A DNA stretch of 5,835 bases, taken from assembly GCA_902495985.1 (NCBI GenBank), contig CABUZF010000085.1, positions 1 to 5,835 of the forward strand, given 5' to 3'. This DNA comes from an uncultured Collinsella sp. (GTDB taxonomy: Bacteria; Actinomycetota; Coriobacteriia; Coriobacteriales; Coriobacteriaceae). This document shows, in pieces, positions 1 through 5,835 of this stretch; the first letter of the stretch is position 1; the number at the start of each line of letters is the position of its first letter. A program made the translations under genes and the position numbers. The notes under the pieces are model-generated. The model saw only the letters and a program-made list of their open reading frames with translations. It was not told the DNA's origin and did no database searches.

Positions 1-2
1 CT

Positions 3-257
3 ATGGGTCCGTTCCAGATTCTTCTGTTTGTCGTTTGGGCTATCTCTGCCGTGGCGTTGACGATTCTCGTTCTGATGCATTCCGGTAAGGGCACCGGCGT
101 TTCGGATATGATCGCTAGCTCGCTGTATAACTCCAGCTCTGCCACGGGCGTTATGGAGCAGAACCTTGACCGCCTGACCGTCATCATGGCTGTCGTGTTT
201 GCCGTGTGCGTCGTGCTGTGCATGTTCTTCTTCCCGCAGGGCATCGTGGGCTATTAA
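3..257 (+). CDS. secG: Protein translocase subunit SecG
   Basis: An 84-residue protein of the usual SecG length and layout. Two hydrophobic membrane segments lie at about residues 4-25 and 58-77, joined by a polar loop. The loop carries the family hallmarks: HSGKGTG right after helix 1 (residues 26-32) and GVMEQNLDRLT leading into helix 2 (49-59). SecG is the small, non-essential partner of SecY and SecE in the inner-membrane channel and stimulates SecA-driven export. The ATG is only two bases from the window edge, so its ribosome binding site and any longer upstream start cannot be seen; the start is accepted because helix 1 begins right after it. The gene is followed by a strong terminator, so it probably ends an upstream operon rather than beginning the peptide transport operon. 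In many bacteria secG follows glycolytic genes such as tpiA, but that cannot be tested here. Confidence 0.93.
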   Translation: MGPFQILLFVVWAISAVALTILVLMHSGKGTGVSDMIASSLYNSSSATGVMEQNLDRLTVIMAVVFAVCVVLCMFFFPQGIVGY

Positions 258-279
258 GCATCGGCGCTTATACGTTTGT

Positions 280-308
280 AAGGGTCTCGCATGTGCGGGG
301 CCCTTTTT
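280..308 (+). terminator. Intrinsic terminator after secG
   Basis: A 9-bp stem (282-290 with 295-303, two G-U pairs) closes on the tetraloop ATGT and is followed by TTTTT at 304-308 and another T run just after. Two A residues before the stem can pair with the first Ts. It lies 24 bases after the secG stop and separates secG from the opp genes. Confidence 0.85.
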
Positions 309-399
309 GTTTACATATTTGTAACAGAGTCAAAATATCCCCACATACTTCGCCCAACTAAAGAAATTCTCGACCGTTAACCGGAATTAGCCCCAAATC

Positions 400-450
400 G
401 TGCATAAAATGCGCTACTGTATTGCGAAACGTTGGTTCGTTGTGCATAAC
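400..450 (+). promoter_or_regulatory. Candidate promoter region for oppABCDF
   Basis: A promoter must lie between the secG terminator and oppA, but none is clear-cut. The best -10-like hexamer is TAAAAT at 405-410 (5 of 6 to consensus) with TG just upstream at 401-402, but no good -35 sits 16-18 bases before it. A second option is TTGCGA at 422-427, a 17-base spacer, and CATAAC at 445-450 (4 of 6 each). The octamer GTGCATAA occurs at both sites (400-407 and 442-449). If the first is used, transcription would start near 416-418 and leave a leader of about 130 bases. This is reading by eye; the exact site is uncertain. Confidence 0.3.
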
Positions 451-476
451 CAGCCATAGCAGCGGGCGGCGTTTTG
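425..476 (+). other. Possible branched RNA fold in the oppA leader
   Basis: An outer 7-bp stem (425-431 with 470-476, one G-U) encloses a 5-bp stem TGGTT/AACCA (433-437 with 448-452) and a possible 3-bp stem GCC/GGC (453-455 with 465-467), giving a three-way junction shape. The inner stems are short and the fold was found by eye, so it may be chance. I do not recognise a known riboswitch or T-box; no T-box TGGNACC box is visible. Confidence 0.25.
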
Positions 477-492
477 ATGGTTCGGATCGGAT

Positions 493-508
493 TGTCTCGA
501 CATATGTC
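493..508. promoter_or_regulatory. Palindrome, possible operator upstream of oppA
   Basis: GACATATGTC at 499-508 is a perfect 10-bp palindrome. The half-site TGTC also occurs at 493-496, giving an alternating TGTC-GACA-TGTC arrangement within 16 bases. It lies about 40 bases before the oppA start. TCGGA at 487-491 and TCCGA at 507-511 form a further inverted pair around it. A regulator site or a small RNA hairpin are both possible; no regulator can be named. Confidence 0.25.
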
Positions 509-537
509 CGACTGAACATTTCTTTGTCCTATCTCAT

Positions 538-544
538 AAGGAGG
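538..544 (+). promoter_or_regulatory. Strong ribosome binding site of oppA
   Basis: AAGGAGG, a near-perfect Shine-Dalgarno sequence, ends five bases before the ATG at 550 and fixes that start. A second ATG at 545 is out of frame and directly abuts the motif, so it is not used. Confidence 0.85.
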
Positions 545-549
545 ATGGC

Positions 550-2226
550 ATGGCTGATTCTATGTTCCACCAGCCCGTTATGGGTCGTCGCGCCTTTGTT
601 GGCGGCACCCTCGCTGCGAGCTCCATGGCTTTTCTTGCCGCATGCGGCAAGAAGGGCGGCGACGCTTCCGGTTCTGAGTCCGGTTCGACGCTGAACTTCT
701 ACATCAACAACCCGGTCTGCATCGACCCCTACAATGTCCAGGAGGACCAGGGCACTCAGGTCGAGTACCAGCTCTTTGACGCTCTGACCTCTTATGACGC
801 CGAGAAGGGCGAGATCGTTCCGCTGGCTTGCGAGTCCTTTGAGGCCAACGACGACGCCACCGAGTTTACCTTCAAGATCAAGAAGGCCAAGTTCCACAAC
901 GGTGACGACGTTACCTCCAAGTCCTTCAAGCTCGGTTGGGAGCGTCTGGTCAACACCAAGTCGGCCATCGCTACCGAGTACGGCCCTTCCGAGGTCTCCT
1001 ATCACCTTTCCATGGTCGAGGGCTATGACGACCTGCTTGCCGGTAACGCCACCGAGCTCAGCGGTGTTACTTGCCCTGACGATGAGACCCTCGTCGTCAA
1101 GCTGTCTTCCGCTTACGCCGACTTCCCCTTCGTCGCCTCTCACCCGGCTCTGGCCCCGGTTCCCGAGTGCGCCGAGTCCGATGCCAAGAGCTTCTACCTT
1201 GCACCGGTCGGTAACGGCCCGTTCATGATGGACGGCAAGTGGGAGGATGGTCAGGAGATCAACCTCAAGAAGTTCGACGATTACTATGGCGACAAGGCCA
1301 AGATCGATGGCATCCACTTCCAGGTCATCAAGGACATGGAGACCGCTTACAAGGAGTTCCAGGCCGGTAACCTCGATGTCTGCGACGTTCCCGTTGCTCA
1401 GATCGACGCCGCCAAGAAGGATCGCGGCGTGTCCAAGGACGGCTACACCATGGGCGACGGCGAGCGCATGCTGCTCGGCTCCGAGCCTTCCACCTACTAC
1501 CTGACCTGCAACAACACGGCCGAGCCGTTCAACAACGCCGACCTGCGCAGGGGCATCTCCCTGGCCATCAACCGTGAGGCCATCTGCAAGACCATCTTCA
1601 AGGGTACCCGTACCCCTGCCGACGGCATTGTTCCTCCGGGCATCGATGGCTACAAGGAGGGCGCATGGGAGTTCTGCGCCTACGACGTCGACAAGGCTAA
1701 CGAGTACCTCGATAAGGTTGCTCCCGCTGACGCCAACGGCGATCGTGGCATTAACGTGACTCTGTCCTACAACCAGGACGGTGGCCACAAGGAGATCATG
1801 GAGTCCATCATCGGCGACCTCGCCAAGGTGGGCGTTACCGCTACTTCTGATACCCCTGAGTGGTCTGCCCTGCTCGAGCAGTATCAGAACTTCAACTATC
1901 AGTTCGGTCGTCTGGGTTGGATTGCCGACTACCCGATCATGGACAACTTCCTGTATCCGCTGTTCCACTCCGATTCCCTCGGTGGCGACAACCGTTCCGG
2001 TTACAACAACCCCGAGTTCGACGCTAAGGTCGACGAGGCTCGTACCACGGTTGACGACGAAGAGCGCGTCGCCAAGATGCAGGAGGCCGACGCTATGGTC
2101 GCTGCCGACTGCCCGGTCATCCCGGTGATGTTCTACACGCACACCATCGTCGGCTCCGATCGCATCAAGCACCTCTATGTCGATCCGCAGAAGCACGCCG
2201 AGCTGGGTACCGCTGAGCTCGCCTAA
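550..2226 (+). CDS. oppA: Oligopeptide ABC transporter substrate-binding lipoprotein OppA
   Basis: A 558-residue extracytoplasmic binding protein of SBP_bac_5 type (cluster C), full length for the family. It captures short peptides outside the membrane and delivers them to OppBC. The N-terminus has a Tat-like motif GRRAFV (residues 12-17), a modest hydrophobic stretch and a lipobox LAAC, with Cys32 as the predicted lipid-modified residue, followed by a Gly/Ser-rich linker. Family landmarks follow in order: FKIKKAKFHNGDDVT (108-122), APVGNGPF (218-225), EPFNNADLRRGISLAINR (325-342) and WIADYPIMDNF (457-467). The start is fixed by the AAGGAGG site. Codon choice is strongly biased (AAG, GAG, ATC, GAC), suggesting high expression, as expected for a binding protein needed in excess. 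It leads the opp cluster, with a 156-base structured gap before oppB. The peptide specificity cannot be read from sequence; a relative such as DppA or MppA is possible but less likely given the five-gene opp order. Confidence 0.93.
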   Translation: MADSMFHQPVMGRRAFVGGTLAASSMAFLAACGKKGGDASGSESGSTLNFYINNPVCIDPYNVQEDQGTQVEYQLFDALTSYDAEKGEIVPLACESFEANDDATEFTFKIKKAKFHNGDDVTSKSFKLGWERLVNTKSAIATEYGPSEVSYHLSMVEGYDDLLAGNATELSGVTCPDDETLVVKLSSAYADFPFVASHPALAPVPECAESDAKSFYLAPVGNGPFMMDGKWEDGQEINLKKFDDYYGDKAKIDGIHFQVIKDMETAYKEFQAGNLDVCDVPVAQIDAAKKDRGVSKDGYTMGDGERMLLGSEPSTYYLTCNNTAEPFNNADLRRGISLAINREAICKTIFKGTRTPADGIVPPGIDGYKEGAWEFCAYDVDKANEYLDKVAPADANGDRGINVTLSYNQDGGHKEIMESIIGDLAKVGVTATSDTPEWSALLEQYQNFNYQFGRLGWIADYPIMDNFLYPLFHSDSLGGDNRSGYNNPEFDAKVDEARTTVDDEERVAKMQEADAMVAADCPVIPVMFYTHTIVGSDRIKHLYVDPQKHAELGTAELA

Positions 2227-2239
2227 GAGTTTGCAGCTT

Positions 2240-2273
2240 CCGTGAGGGTCAAGTATTTACGTAGACCTCATGG
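2240..2273 (+). other. First stem-loop in the oppA-oppB gap
   Basis: Bases 2240-2250 can pair with 2264-2273 to form a 10-bp stem with one bulged G (2248), one G-U pair and a 13-base loop. It starts 13 bases after the oppA stop. No T-run follows, so it is not a standard terminator; a role in protecting the 3' end of oppA mRNA is an inference. Confidence 0.45.
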
Positions 2274-2322
2274 GAAACATACAGTTCTCCCTAACCTGGG
2301 GTAAACTGGCTGATGGTAATTT

Positions 2323-2352
2323 TGGGATGCCGGTCTGGCGATCGGCATCCCA
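2323..2352 (+). other. Strong stem-loop before oppB (attenuator or mRNA stabiliser)
   Basis: A 13-bp stem (2323-2335 with 2340-2352, a single G-U pair) closes on the 4-base loop TGGC. The outer ten pairs are all perfect. Only TTTAGGTT follows, so it is at best a leaky terminator. TAACCT (2292-2297) and AGGTTA (2356-2361) can additionally pair around it. In transporter operons, hairpins after the binding-protein gene commonly make that protein more abundant than the permeases, by stabilising upstream mRNA or stopping part of the transcripts; that role here is inferred from position. Confidence 0.65.
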
Positions 2353-2363
2353 TTTAGGTTAAT

Positions 2364-2378
2364 CCCTAGATAGGGGAG
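2364..2378 (+). promoter_or_regulatory. oppB ribosome binding site with overlapping self-pairing
   Basis: The Shine-Dalgarno-like AGGGGAG (2372-2378) lies four bases before the oppB ATG. CCCT at 2364-2367 can pair with AGGG at 2372-2375 across a 4-base loop, and CTCCC at 2287-2291 could instead pair with GGGAG at 2374-2378. Either would partly hide the site and lower oppB translation relative to oppA. Confidence 0.5.
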
Positions 2379-2382
2379 TGGT

Positions 2383-3420
2383 ATGGGTAAGTACATCGTT
2401 AAACGTGTGCTTCAGTTCATCCCGGTATTTTTGGGCGTTACGCTGATTCTGTTCGCCCTCCAGAATATCGTGCCGGGAGATCCGATCAAGCTGATCGGTG
2501 GAGACAAGGCTCTGTCCCCCGAGGTGGAGCTTCAGCTTCGCGTCCGCTATCACCTGGTCCAGACGGACGAGGACGGCAATGCGATTCTTGACGAGAACGG
2601 CGACCCCGTTCAAACGTCGCTCGTGGACCGTTACTTGTATTACATGAACGGCCTGCTTCATGGCGATCTGGGCAATTCGTATCAGCGCAAGCTGCCGGTT
2701 ACGGAAATCTTTGCCCAGAAGTATCCGTATACGGTCAAACTTGCCGCGTGCGCCATCGTGCTCGAGGCAATCATGGGTATCGGTGCGGGTATCATTTCGG
2801 CGGTAAAGCGTTATTCCTTCTGGGATATTTTGGTAACGCTCACCACGTCGATCCTCGTTGCCGTCCCGGCCTTCTGGCTCGGTATGTTGCTGCAGCTGTT
2901 CTTTGGCGTCATCCTCAAGGACGCTACGGGCGGTGCAATCTCCATGCCGATCTCGGGTGCCGGCGGTTCCAGCTCTCAGTATCAGGATTGGATGCACTAT
3001 GTGCTTCCGACCATTACGCTGGCTTCGGTTTCGACCGCTTATGCTGCCCGCATTATGCGCTCGCAGCTGCTTGACGTCATGAACCAGGATTACATCCGTA
3101 CGGCAAAGGCGAAGGGTCTCTCCAATCGCGCGATCATCGTCAAGCATGCGCTTAAGAATGCACTCATCCCCGTCGTTACCTATATTGGTGTCGACTTTGG
3201 CGGCATGCTTTCGGGCGCCATCCTGACCGAGACGGTCTTTAACTGGCCCGGTATCGGCTATGAGGTCTATCGCGCCATTAGCATGCGTGACTGGCCCATC
3301 GTTATGGGCGGCGTTACGCTCATCGTTGTCGTCGTCATGGTGATCAACCTGCTCGTCGACATTAGCTATGCATTCCTCGACCCGCGCATCCGCCTTGGCG
3401 GTCCGTCGGATAAGGCCTAA
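2383..3420 (+). CDS. oppB: Oligopeptide ABC transporter permease OppB
   Basis: A 345-residue inner-membrane permease of the BPD_transp_1 family, the first of two subunits forming the peptide channel. About six membrane helices are visible, the first at residues 9-30 and the last at about 308-333. Family landmarks are the N-terminal KRVLQFIPVFLGVTLILF, PGDP (31-34), HGDLGNSY (93-100) and the EAA loop YIRTAKAKGLSNRAIIVKHA (237-256), which contacts the ATPases. It is longer than typical OppB (a little over 300 residues), largely because of an acidic stretch at about residues 60-79 in the first external loop, with DEDGN and DENGD repeats, and a Gly/Ser-rich loop at 183-199. The ATG is preceded by AGGGGAG. 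It is followed after 14 bases by oppC. Confidence 0.94.
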   Translation: MGKYIVKRVLQFIPVFLGVTLILFALQNIVPGDPIKLIGGDKALSPEVELQLRVRYHLVQTDEDGNAILDENGDPVQTSLVDRYLYYMNGLLHGDLGNSYQRKLPVTEIFAQKYPYTVKLAACAIVLEAIMGIGAGIISAVKRYSFWDILVTLTTSILVAVPAFWLGMLLQLFFGVILKDATGGAISMPISGAGGSSSQYQDWMHYVLPTITLASVSTAYAARIMRSQLLDVMNQDYIRTAKAKGLSNRAIIVKHALKNALIPVVTYIGVDFGGMLSGAILTETVFNWPGIGYEVYRAISMRDWPIVMGGVTLIVVVVMVINLLVDISYAFLDPRIRLGGPSDKA

Positions 3421-3434
3421 GGGAGGTACGTCTC

Positions 3435-4370
3435 ATGCAGGAAACTGATTCTCAGTCTCAGGAGCAGGCTACCGCCACCAAGGCCGCATCTGCTCCCGCC
3501 AAGTCCCGCACGCTGTGGGGCGACGCTTTTAAGCGTCTTCGTAAGAACAAGCTCGCCGTTATCGGTGTCTGCTGGATCATCATCGTCGTTGTGGTTGCCC
3601 TGACCGCAGATCTGTGGGCTAAGCCCTGGCTCGGTTCGCCGACGGCTTCCGACTCAACCACCATGGCCCAGACGTCGCTGATGGCTCCGTGTGCAGAGCA
3701 CCCGTTTGGCACCGACGCCCTTGGTCGTGACATTCTCGTCCGCGTTATCTACGGTGCACGTGTTTCGCTTTCCGTCGGTATTATGGCCACTGCGATCTCC
3801 ACGGTGATTGGTCTGGTCATGGGTGCCCTAGCCGGTTTCTACGGCGGCATCTGGGATACGATCATCATGCGCTGCGCGGATATCTTCCTGGCATTCCCGT
3901 ACGTGCTTTTCGTTGTCGCCATGATCGCCGTTATCGGCCGTGGTCTTCAGAACGTCTTTTTTGCCATCGGCATTCTCGGCTGGCCTTCGATTGCGCGCGT
4001 CTTCCGATCCGCAATCCTGACGGTCAAGGAAAACGACTATGTTGACGCTGCGCGCGCGATGGGTGCATCTGATGCTCGTATCGTCGTGCGTCACATCTTC
4101 CCGAACTCCGTCGCCTCCATCGTGGTCTACGCGACCATGAACATTGGTGGCGCCATTCTGACCGAGTCCGCTCTGTCCTTCCTCGGCATGGGCGTTATTC
4201 CGCCTACGCCTTCGTGGGGCTCCATGATTCAGGACGGTCAGCAGTATCTTCTGACCGCTCCCTGGATGATGATCATGCCCGGTCTGGCAATTCTCTCGAC
4301 GGTGCTCGCCTTCACCCTGCTGGGTGATGGTCTGCGCGACGCCCTCGACGTCAAGATGAAGGACGCATAA
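3435..4370 (+). CDS. oppC: Oligopeptide ABC transporter permease OppC
   Basis: A 311-residue inner-membrane permease, the partner of OppB in the channel. The N-terminus is a cytoplasmic tail rich in Gln, Ala, Ser and Thr (residues 1-25), followed by the OppC_N-type segment RLRKNKLAVIGVCWIII and helix 1 (about 40-58). After an external loop comes the signature HPFGTDALGRDILVRVIYGA (89-108), then five further helices. The EAA loop at about 202-224 (YVDAARAMGASDARIVVRHI followed by FPN) docks onto OppD/OppF. ESALSFLGMGV and PSWGSM near the C-terminus are also typical. GGGAGG at 3421-3426, directly after the oppB stop, is the ribosome binding site, eight bases before the ATG. Length is close to the family norm. 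The gene ends two bases before oppD. Confidence 0.95.
   Translation: MQETDSQSQEQATATKAASAPAKSRTLWGDAFKRLRKNKLAVIGVCWIIIVVVVALTADLWAKPWLGSPTASDSTTMAQTSLMAPCAEHPFGTDALGRDILVRVIYGARVSLSVGIMATAISTVIGLVMGALAGFYGGIWDTIIMRCADIFLAFPYVLFVVAMIAVIGRGLQNVFFAIGILGWPSIARVFRSAILTVKENDYVDAARAMGASDARIVVRHIFPNSVASIVVYATMNIGGAILTESALSFLGMGVIPPTPSWGSMIQDGQQYLLTAPWMMIMPGLAILSTVLAFTLLGDGLRDALDVKMKDA
4359..4363 (+). promoter_or_regulatory. oppD ribosome binding site inside the end of oppC
   Basis: AAGGA lies within the last codons of oppC, nine bases before the oppD ATG at 4373. The closer AAGG at 4369-4372 touches the ATG and is too near to serve. This supports the ATG at 4373 and implies coupled translation of oppC and oppD. 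Confidence 0.55.
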
Positions 4371-4372
4371 GG

Positions 4373-5464
4373 ATGAAGAAGAACAAGAACTATGTGGACC
4401 TGAAGGACCAGCCGGTTCCCGAGGGCCAGCATCTGCTCGAGGTCGATGACCTTAAGATGTATTTCCACACCGAGGATGGCGTTGTTCGCGCTGTCGACGG
4501 TGTCTCCTACACGCTCGATCGCGGCGAGACCCTGGGCGTCGTCGGTGAGTCCGGCTCCGGTAAGTCCGTGACCGCCATGACCATTATGGGCCTTATCTCG
4601 ATGCCTCCGGGAAAGATCGAGGGCGGCGACGTTCGCTATCGCGGTCGTTCTATCCTCGAGATGACCGAGGAAGAGATGCAGCACATTCGCGGTAACGACA
4701 TCGCGATGATCTTCCAGGATCCTATGACCTCCTTGAACCCGGTCTATAAGATCGGCAAGCAGGTGGGCGAGGGCCTTCGTCTGCACCGTGGCTACTCCAA
4801 GCAGGAGGCGCTCAAGCGCGCTACCGAGCTTTTGGACCTCGTGGGTATCCCCGAGCCCGAGAAGCGCGTCAATGAGTATCCGCACCAGTTCTCTGGCGGT
4901 ATGCGTCAGCGCGTCATGATTGCTATGGCTCTTGCCTGCGATCCCGATATTCTGATTGCCGACGAGCCCACGACTGCTCTGGACGTTACCATCCAGGCTC
5001 AGATTATCGAGCTTATGCAGGAAATGCAGGAGAAGAACGGCAACGCCATTATCATGATCACCCATGACCTGGGCGTTGTCGCTGATATGGCCGACAAGAT
5101 CATGGTTATGTACGCCGGCCGTCCCGTCGAGTTCGGTACTGCTGAGGAAATCTTCTACGAGAGCCGCCACCCCTACACCTGGGGCCTTATCCGCTCCATC
5201 CCGGAGCAGGCCATCGATGAGAAGAAACCGCTTACGCCGATTCATGGCAACCCGCCTTCGCTCATGAACCTGCCCGAGGGCTGCGTGTTCTCGCCTCGTT
5301 GCCCCTATGCGACCGATAAGTGCCGCAAGCAGCGCCCCGAGCGCGTTGTCACCGAGTCTGGTCACTACTCTGCGTGCCACTACTCCGGTGACCCCGAGTT
5401 CCTCAAGAACGCTCCTGAGACGTCCCGTACGCGCAAGGATTCCAAGAAGGGAGGCGAGGCGTAA
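4373..5464 (+). CDS. oppD: Oligopeptide ABC transporter ATP-binding protein OppD
   Basis: A 363-residue cytoplasmic ATPase that pairs with OppF to power peptide import. All nucleotide-binding motifs are intact: Walker A GESGSGKS (58-65), Q-loop FQDPMTSLNP (Gln115), signature FSGGMRQR (173-180), Walker B ILIADE (193-198, catalytic Glu198), D-loop ALDVT (202-206) and H-loop His231. The C-terminal oligopeptide/dipeptide-type extension follows, with HPYTWGL (266-272) and four cysteines at 304, 310, 317 and 335, spaced C-x5-C-x6-C-x17-C. In related peptide transporter ATPases these bind a [4Fe-4S] cluster. The tail after about residue 340 is Lys/Arg-rich and looks unstructured. Its stop overlaps the oppF start by one base (TAATG). 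DppD is the main alternative name; gene order favours OppD. Confidence 0.95.
   Translation: MKKNKNYVDLKDQPVPEGQHLLEVDDLKMYFHTEDGVVRAVDGVSYTLDRGETLGVVGESGSGKSVTAMTIMGLISMPPGKIEGGDVRYRGRSILEMTEEEMQHIRGNDIAMIFQDPMTSLNPVYKIGKQVGEGLRLHRGYSKQEALKRATELLDLVGIPEPEKRVNEYPHQFSGGMRQRVMIAMALACDPDILIADEPTTALDVTIQAQIIELMQEMQEKNGNAIIMITHDLGVVADMADKIMVMYAGRPVEFGTAEEIFYESRHPYTWGLIRSIPEQAIDEKKPLTPIHGNPPSLMNLPEGCVFSPRCPYATDKCRKQRPERVVTESGHYSACHYSGDPEFLKNAPETSRTRKDSKKGGEA
5447..5454 (+). promoter_or_regulatory. oppF ribosome binding site inside the end of oppD
   Basis: AAGGGAGG sits within the last oppD codons, nine bases before the oppF ATG at 5464. It selects that start and, with the TAATG overlap, points to coupled translation of the two ATPases. 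Confidence 0.75.
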
Positions 5465-5835
5465 TGGCAGATACCAACGAGCGTACTCCGCTGCTGAAGG
5501 TCGAGCACCTCTCTAAGGAGTTTCCCGCTGAGTCCGGCATGTTCGCCAAGCGCTTCTCCAAGCGTGTCGTCTCTGCTGTGAACGACATTTCGTTCGAGAT
5601 CTATCCTGGCGAGACCTTTGGTCTGGTCGGCGAGTCCGGTTGCGGTAAGTCCACCACGGGCCGTACCATCATGCGCCTCACCAAGCCGACGGCCGGCAAA
5701 GTGTTCTTCCAGGGCAAAGACGTTGCCGAGATGAGCAAGCACGAGATCAAGGATATGCGTCGCGAGATGCAGTTCATCTTCCAGGATCCTTATGCTTCGC
5801 TCAATCCTCGTATGACTATCGGTGAGATCGTCTCC
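5464..5835 (+). CDS. oppF: Oligopeptide ABC transporter ATP-binding protein OppF (5' part)
   Basis: The first 124 codons of a second ATPase, cut by the right window edge without a stop. The visible part contains Walker A GESGCGKS (56-63), the GRTIMRL sequence that follows it, and the Q-loop FIFQDPYASLNPRMTI (104-119, Gln107). The GCGKST form of Walker A and QDPYASLNPRM are typical of OppF/DppF rather than OppD, which here has GSGKSV and QDPMTSLNP. The signature motif, Walker B and C-terminal extension lie outside the window, so intactness cannot be judged. It forms the ATPase heterodimer with OppD under OppBC. The ATG overlaps the oppD stop by one base and is preceded by AAGGGAGG. Confidence 0.94.
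   Translation, partial: MADTNERTPLLKVEHLSKEFPAESGMFAKRFSKRVVSAVNDISFEIYPGETFGLVGESGCGKSTTGRTIMRLTKPTAGKVFFQGKDVAEMSKHEIKDMRREMQFIFQDPYASLNPRMTIGEIVS

Noticed and set aside
315..338. AT-rich inverted repeat ATATTT/AAATAT after the secG terminator, with TTTACA upstream resembling a -35
   Set aside because: Six A-T pairs around a 12-base loop are weak, and no -10 of more than half match lies at a 16-18 base spacing from TTTACA.
422..694. A 90-codon + strand frame starting in the oppA leader
   Set aside because: It overlaps the oppA start region in another frame, has no Shine-Dalgarno site and no recognisable protein features; about half of it is the shifted frame of oppA.
529..2196. A 555-codon open frame on the - strand opposite oppA
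   Set aside because: It is in codon register with oppA and stays open because oppA avoids TTA, CTA and TCA codons. Its translation is rich in Val, Leu, Gly and Asp without any recognisable domain, as expected for a reverse shadow of a strongly biased gene.
2302..2322. Possible internal promoter for oppB (TAAACT or TGGTAATTT)
   Set aside because: No acceptable -35 lies at the right distance from either hexamer.
4238..5380. A 380-codon open frame on the - strand opposite the end of oppC and most of oppD
   Set aside because: Same explanation: it is in register with oppD codons, shows no domain or ribosome binding site, and the + strand genes are certain.
4710..5800. Near-identical stretches (for example ATCTTCCAGGATCCT) in both oppD and oppF
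   Set aside because: These encode the same conserved Q-loop in two paralogous ATPases with similar codon bias; they are not a mobile or regulatory repeat.

Overview
The window reads as chromosomal DNA of a moderately GC-rich actinobacterium. The best guess is a Coriobacteriia member such as Collinsella. The clues are heavy use of AAG, GAG and ATC codons with almost no TTA/CTA/TCA, strong AGGAGG-type ribosome binding sites, and an OppA lipoprotein whose signal peptide carries a twin-arginine-like motif. The taxon is an inference from style; no marker gene is present to prove it.

Layout, all genes on the + strand: (1) bases 3-257, secG, the small SecYEG translocon subunit, closed by a good intrinsic terminator at 280-308. 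(2) A 292-base intergenic region (258-549) with that terminator, a weak promoter candidate, a possible branched RNA fold at 425-476, a short palindrome at 499-508 and the oppA ribosome binding site. (3) oppA, 550-2226. (4) A 156-base gap (2227-2382) with two stem-loops and a partly self-paired oppB ribosome binding site. (5) oppB, oppC, oppD and the first 124 codons of oppF, packed tightly (gaps of 14 and 2 bases, then a 1-base stop/start overlap) and running off the right edge.

Together oppABCDF encode a complete class of oligopeptide ABC importer: a membrane-anchored binding protein (OppA), two permease subunits (OppB, OppC) and two ATPases (OppD, OppF). The architecture is the standard one. 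SecG is functionally separate and appears to be transcriptionally insulated by its terminator.

I do not see a previously undescribed system here. The parts worth a second look are non-coding (the oppA leader fold, the oppA-oppB stem-loops over the oppB start) and two protein details (the Tat-like lipoprotein signal of OppA, and an acidic insertion in the first external loop of OppB).
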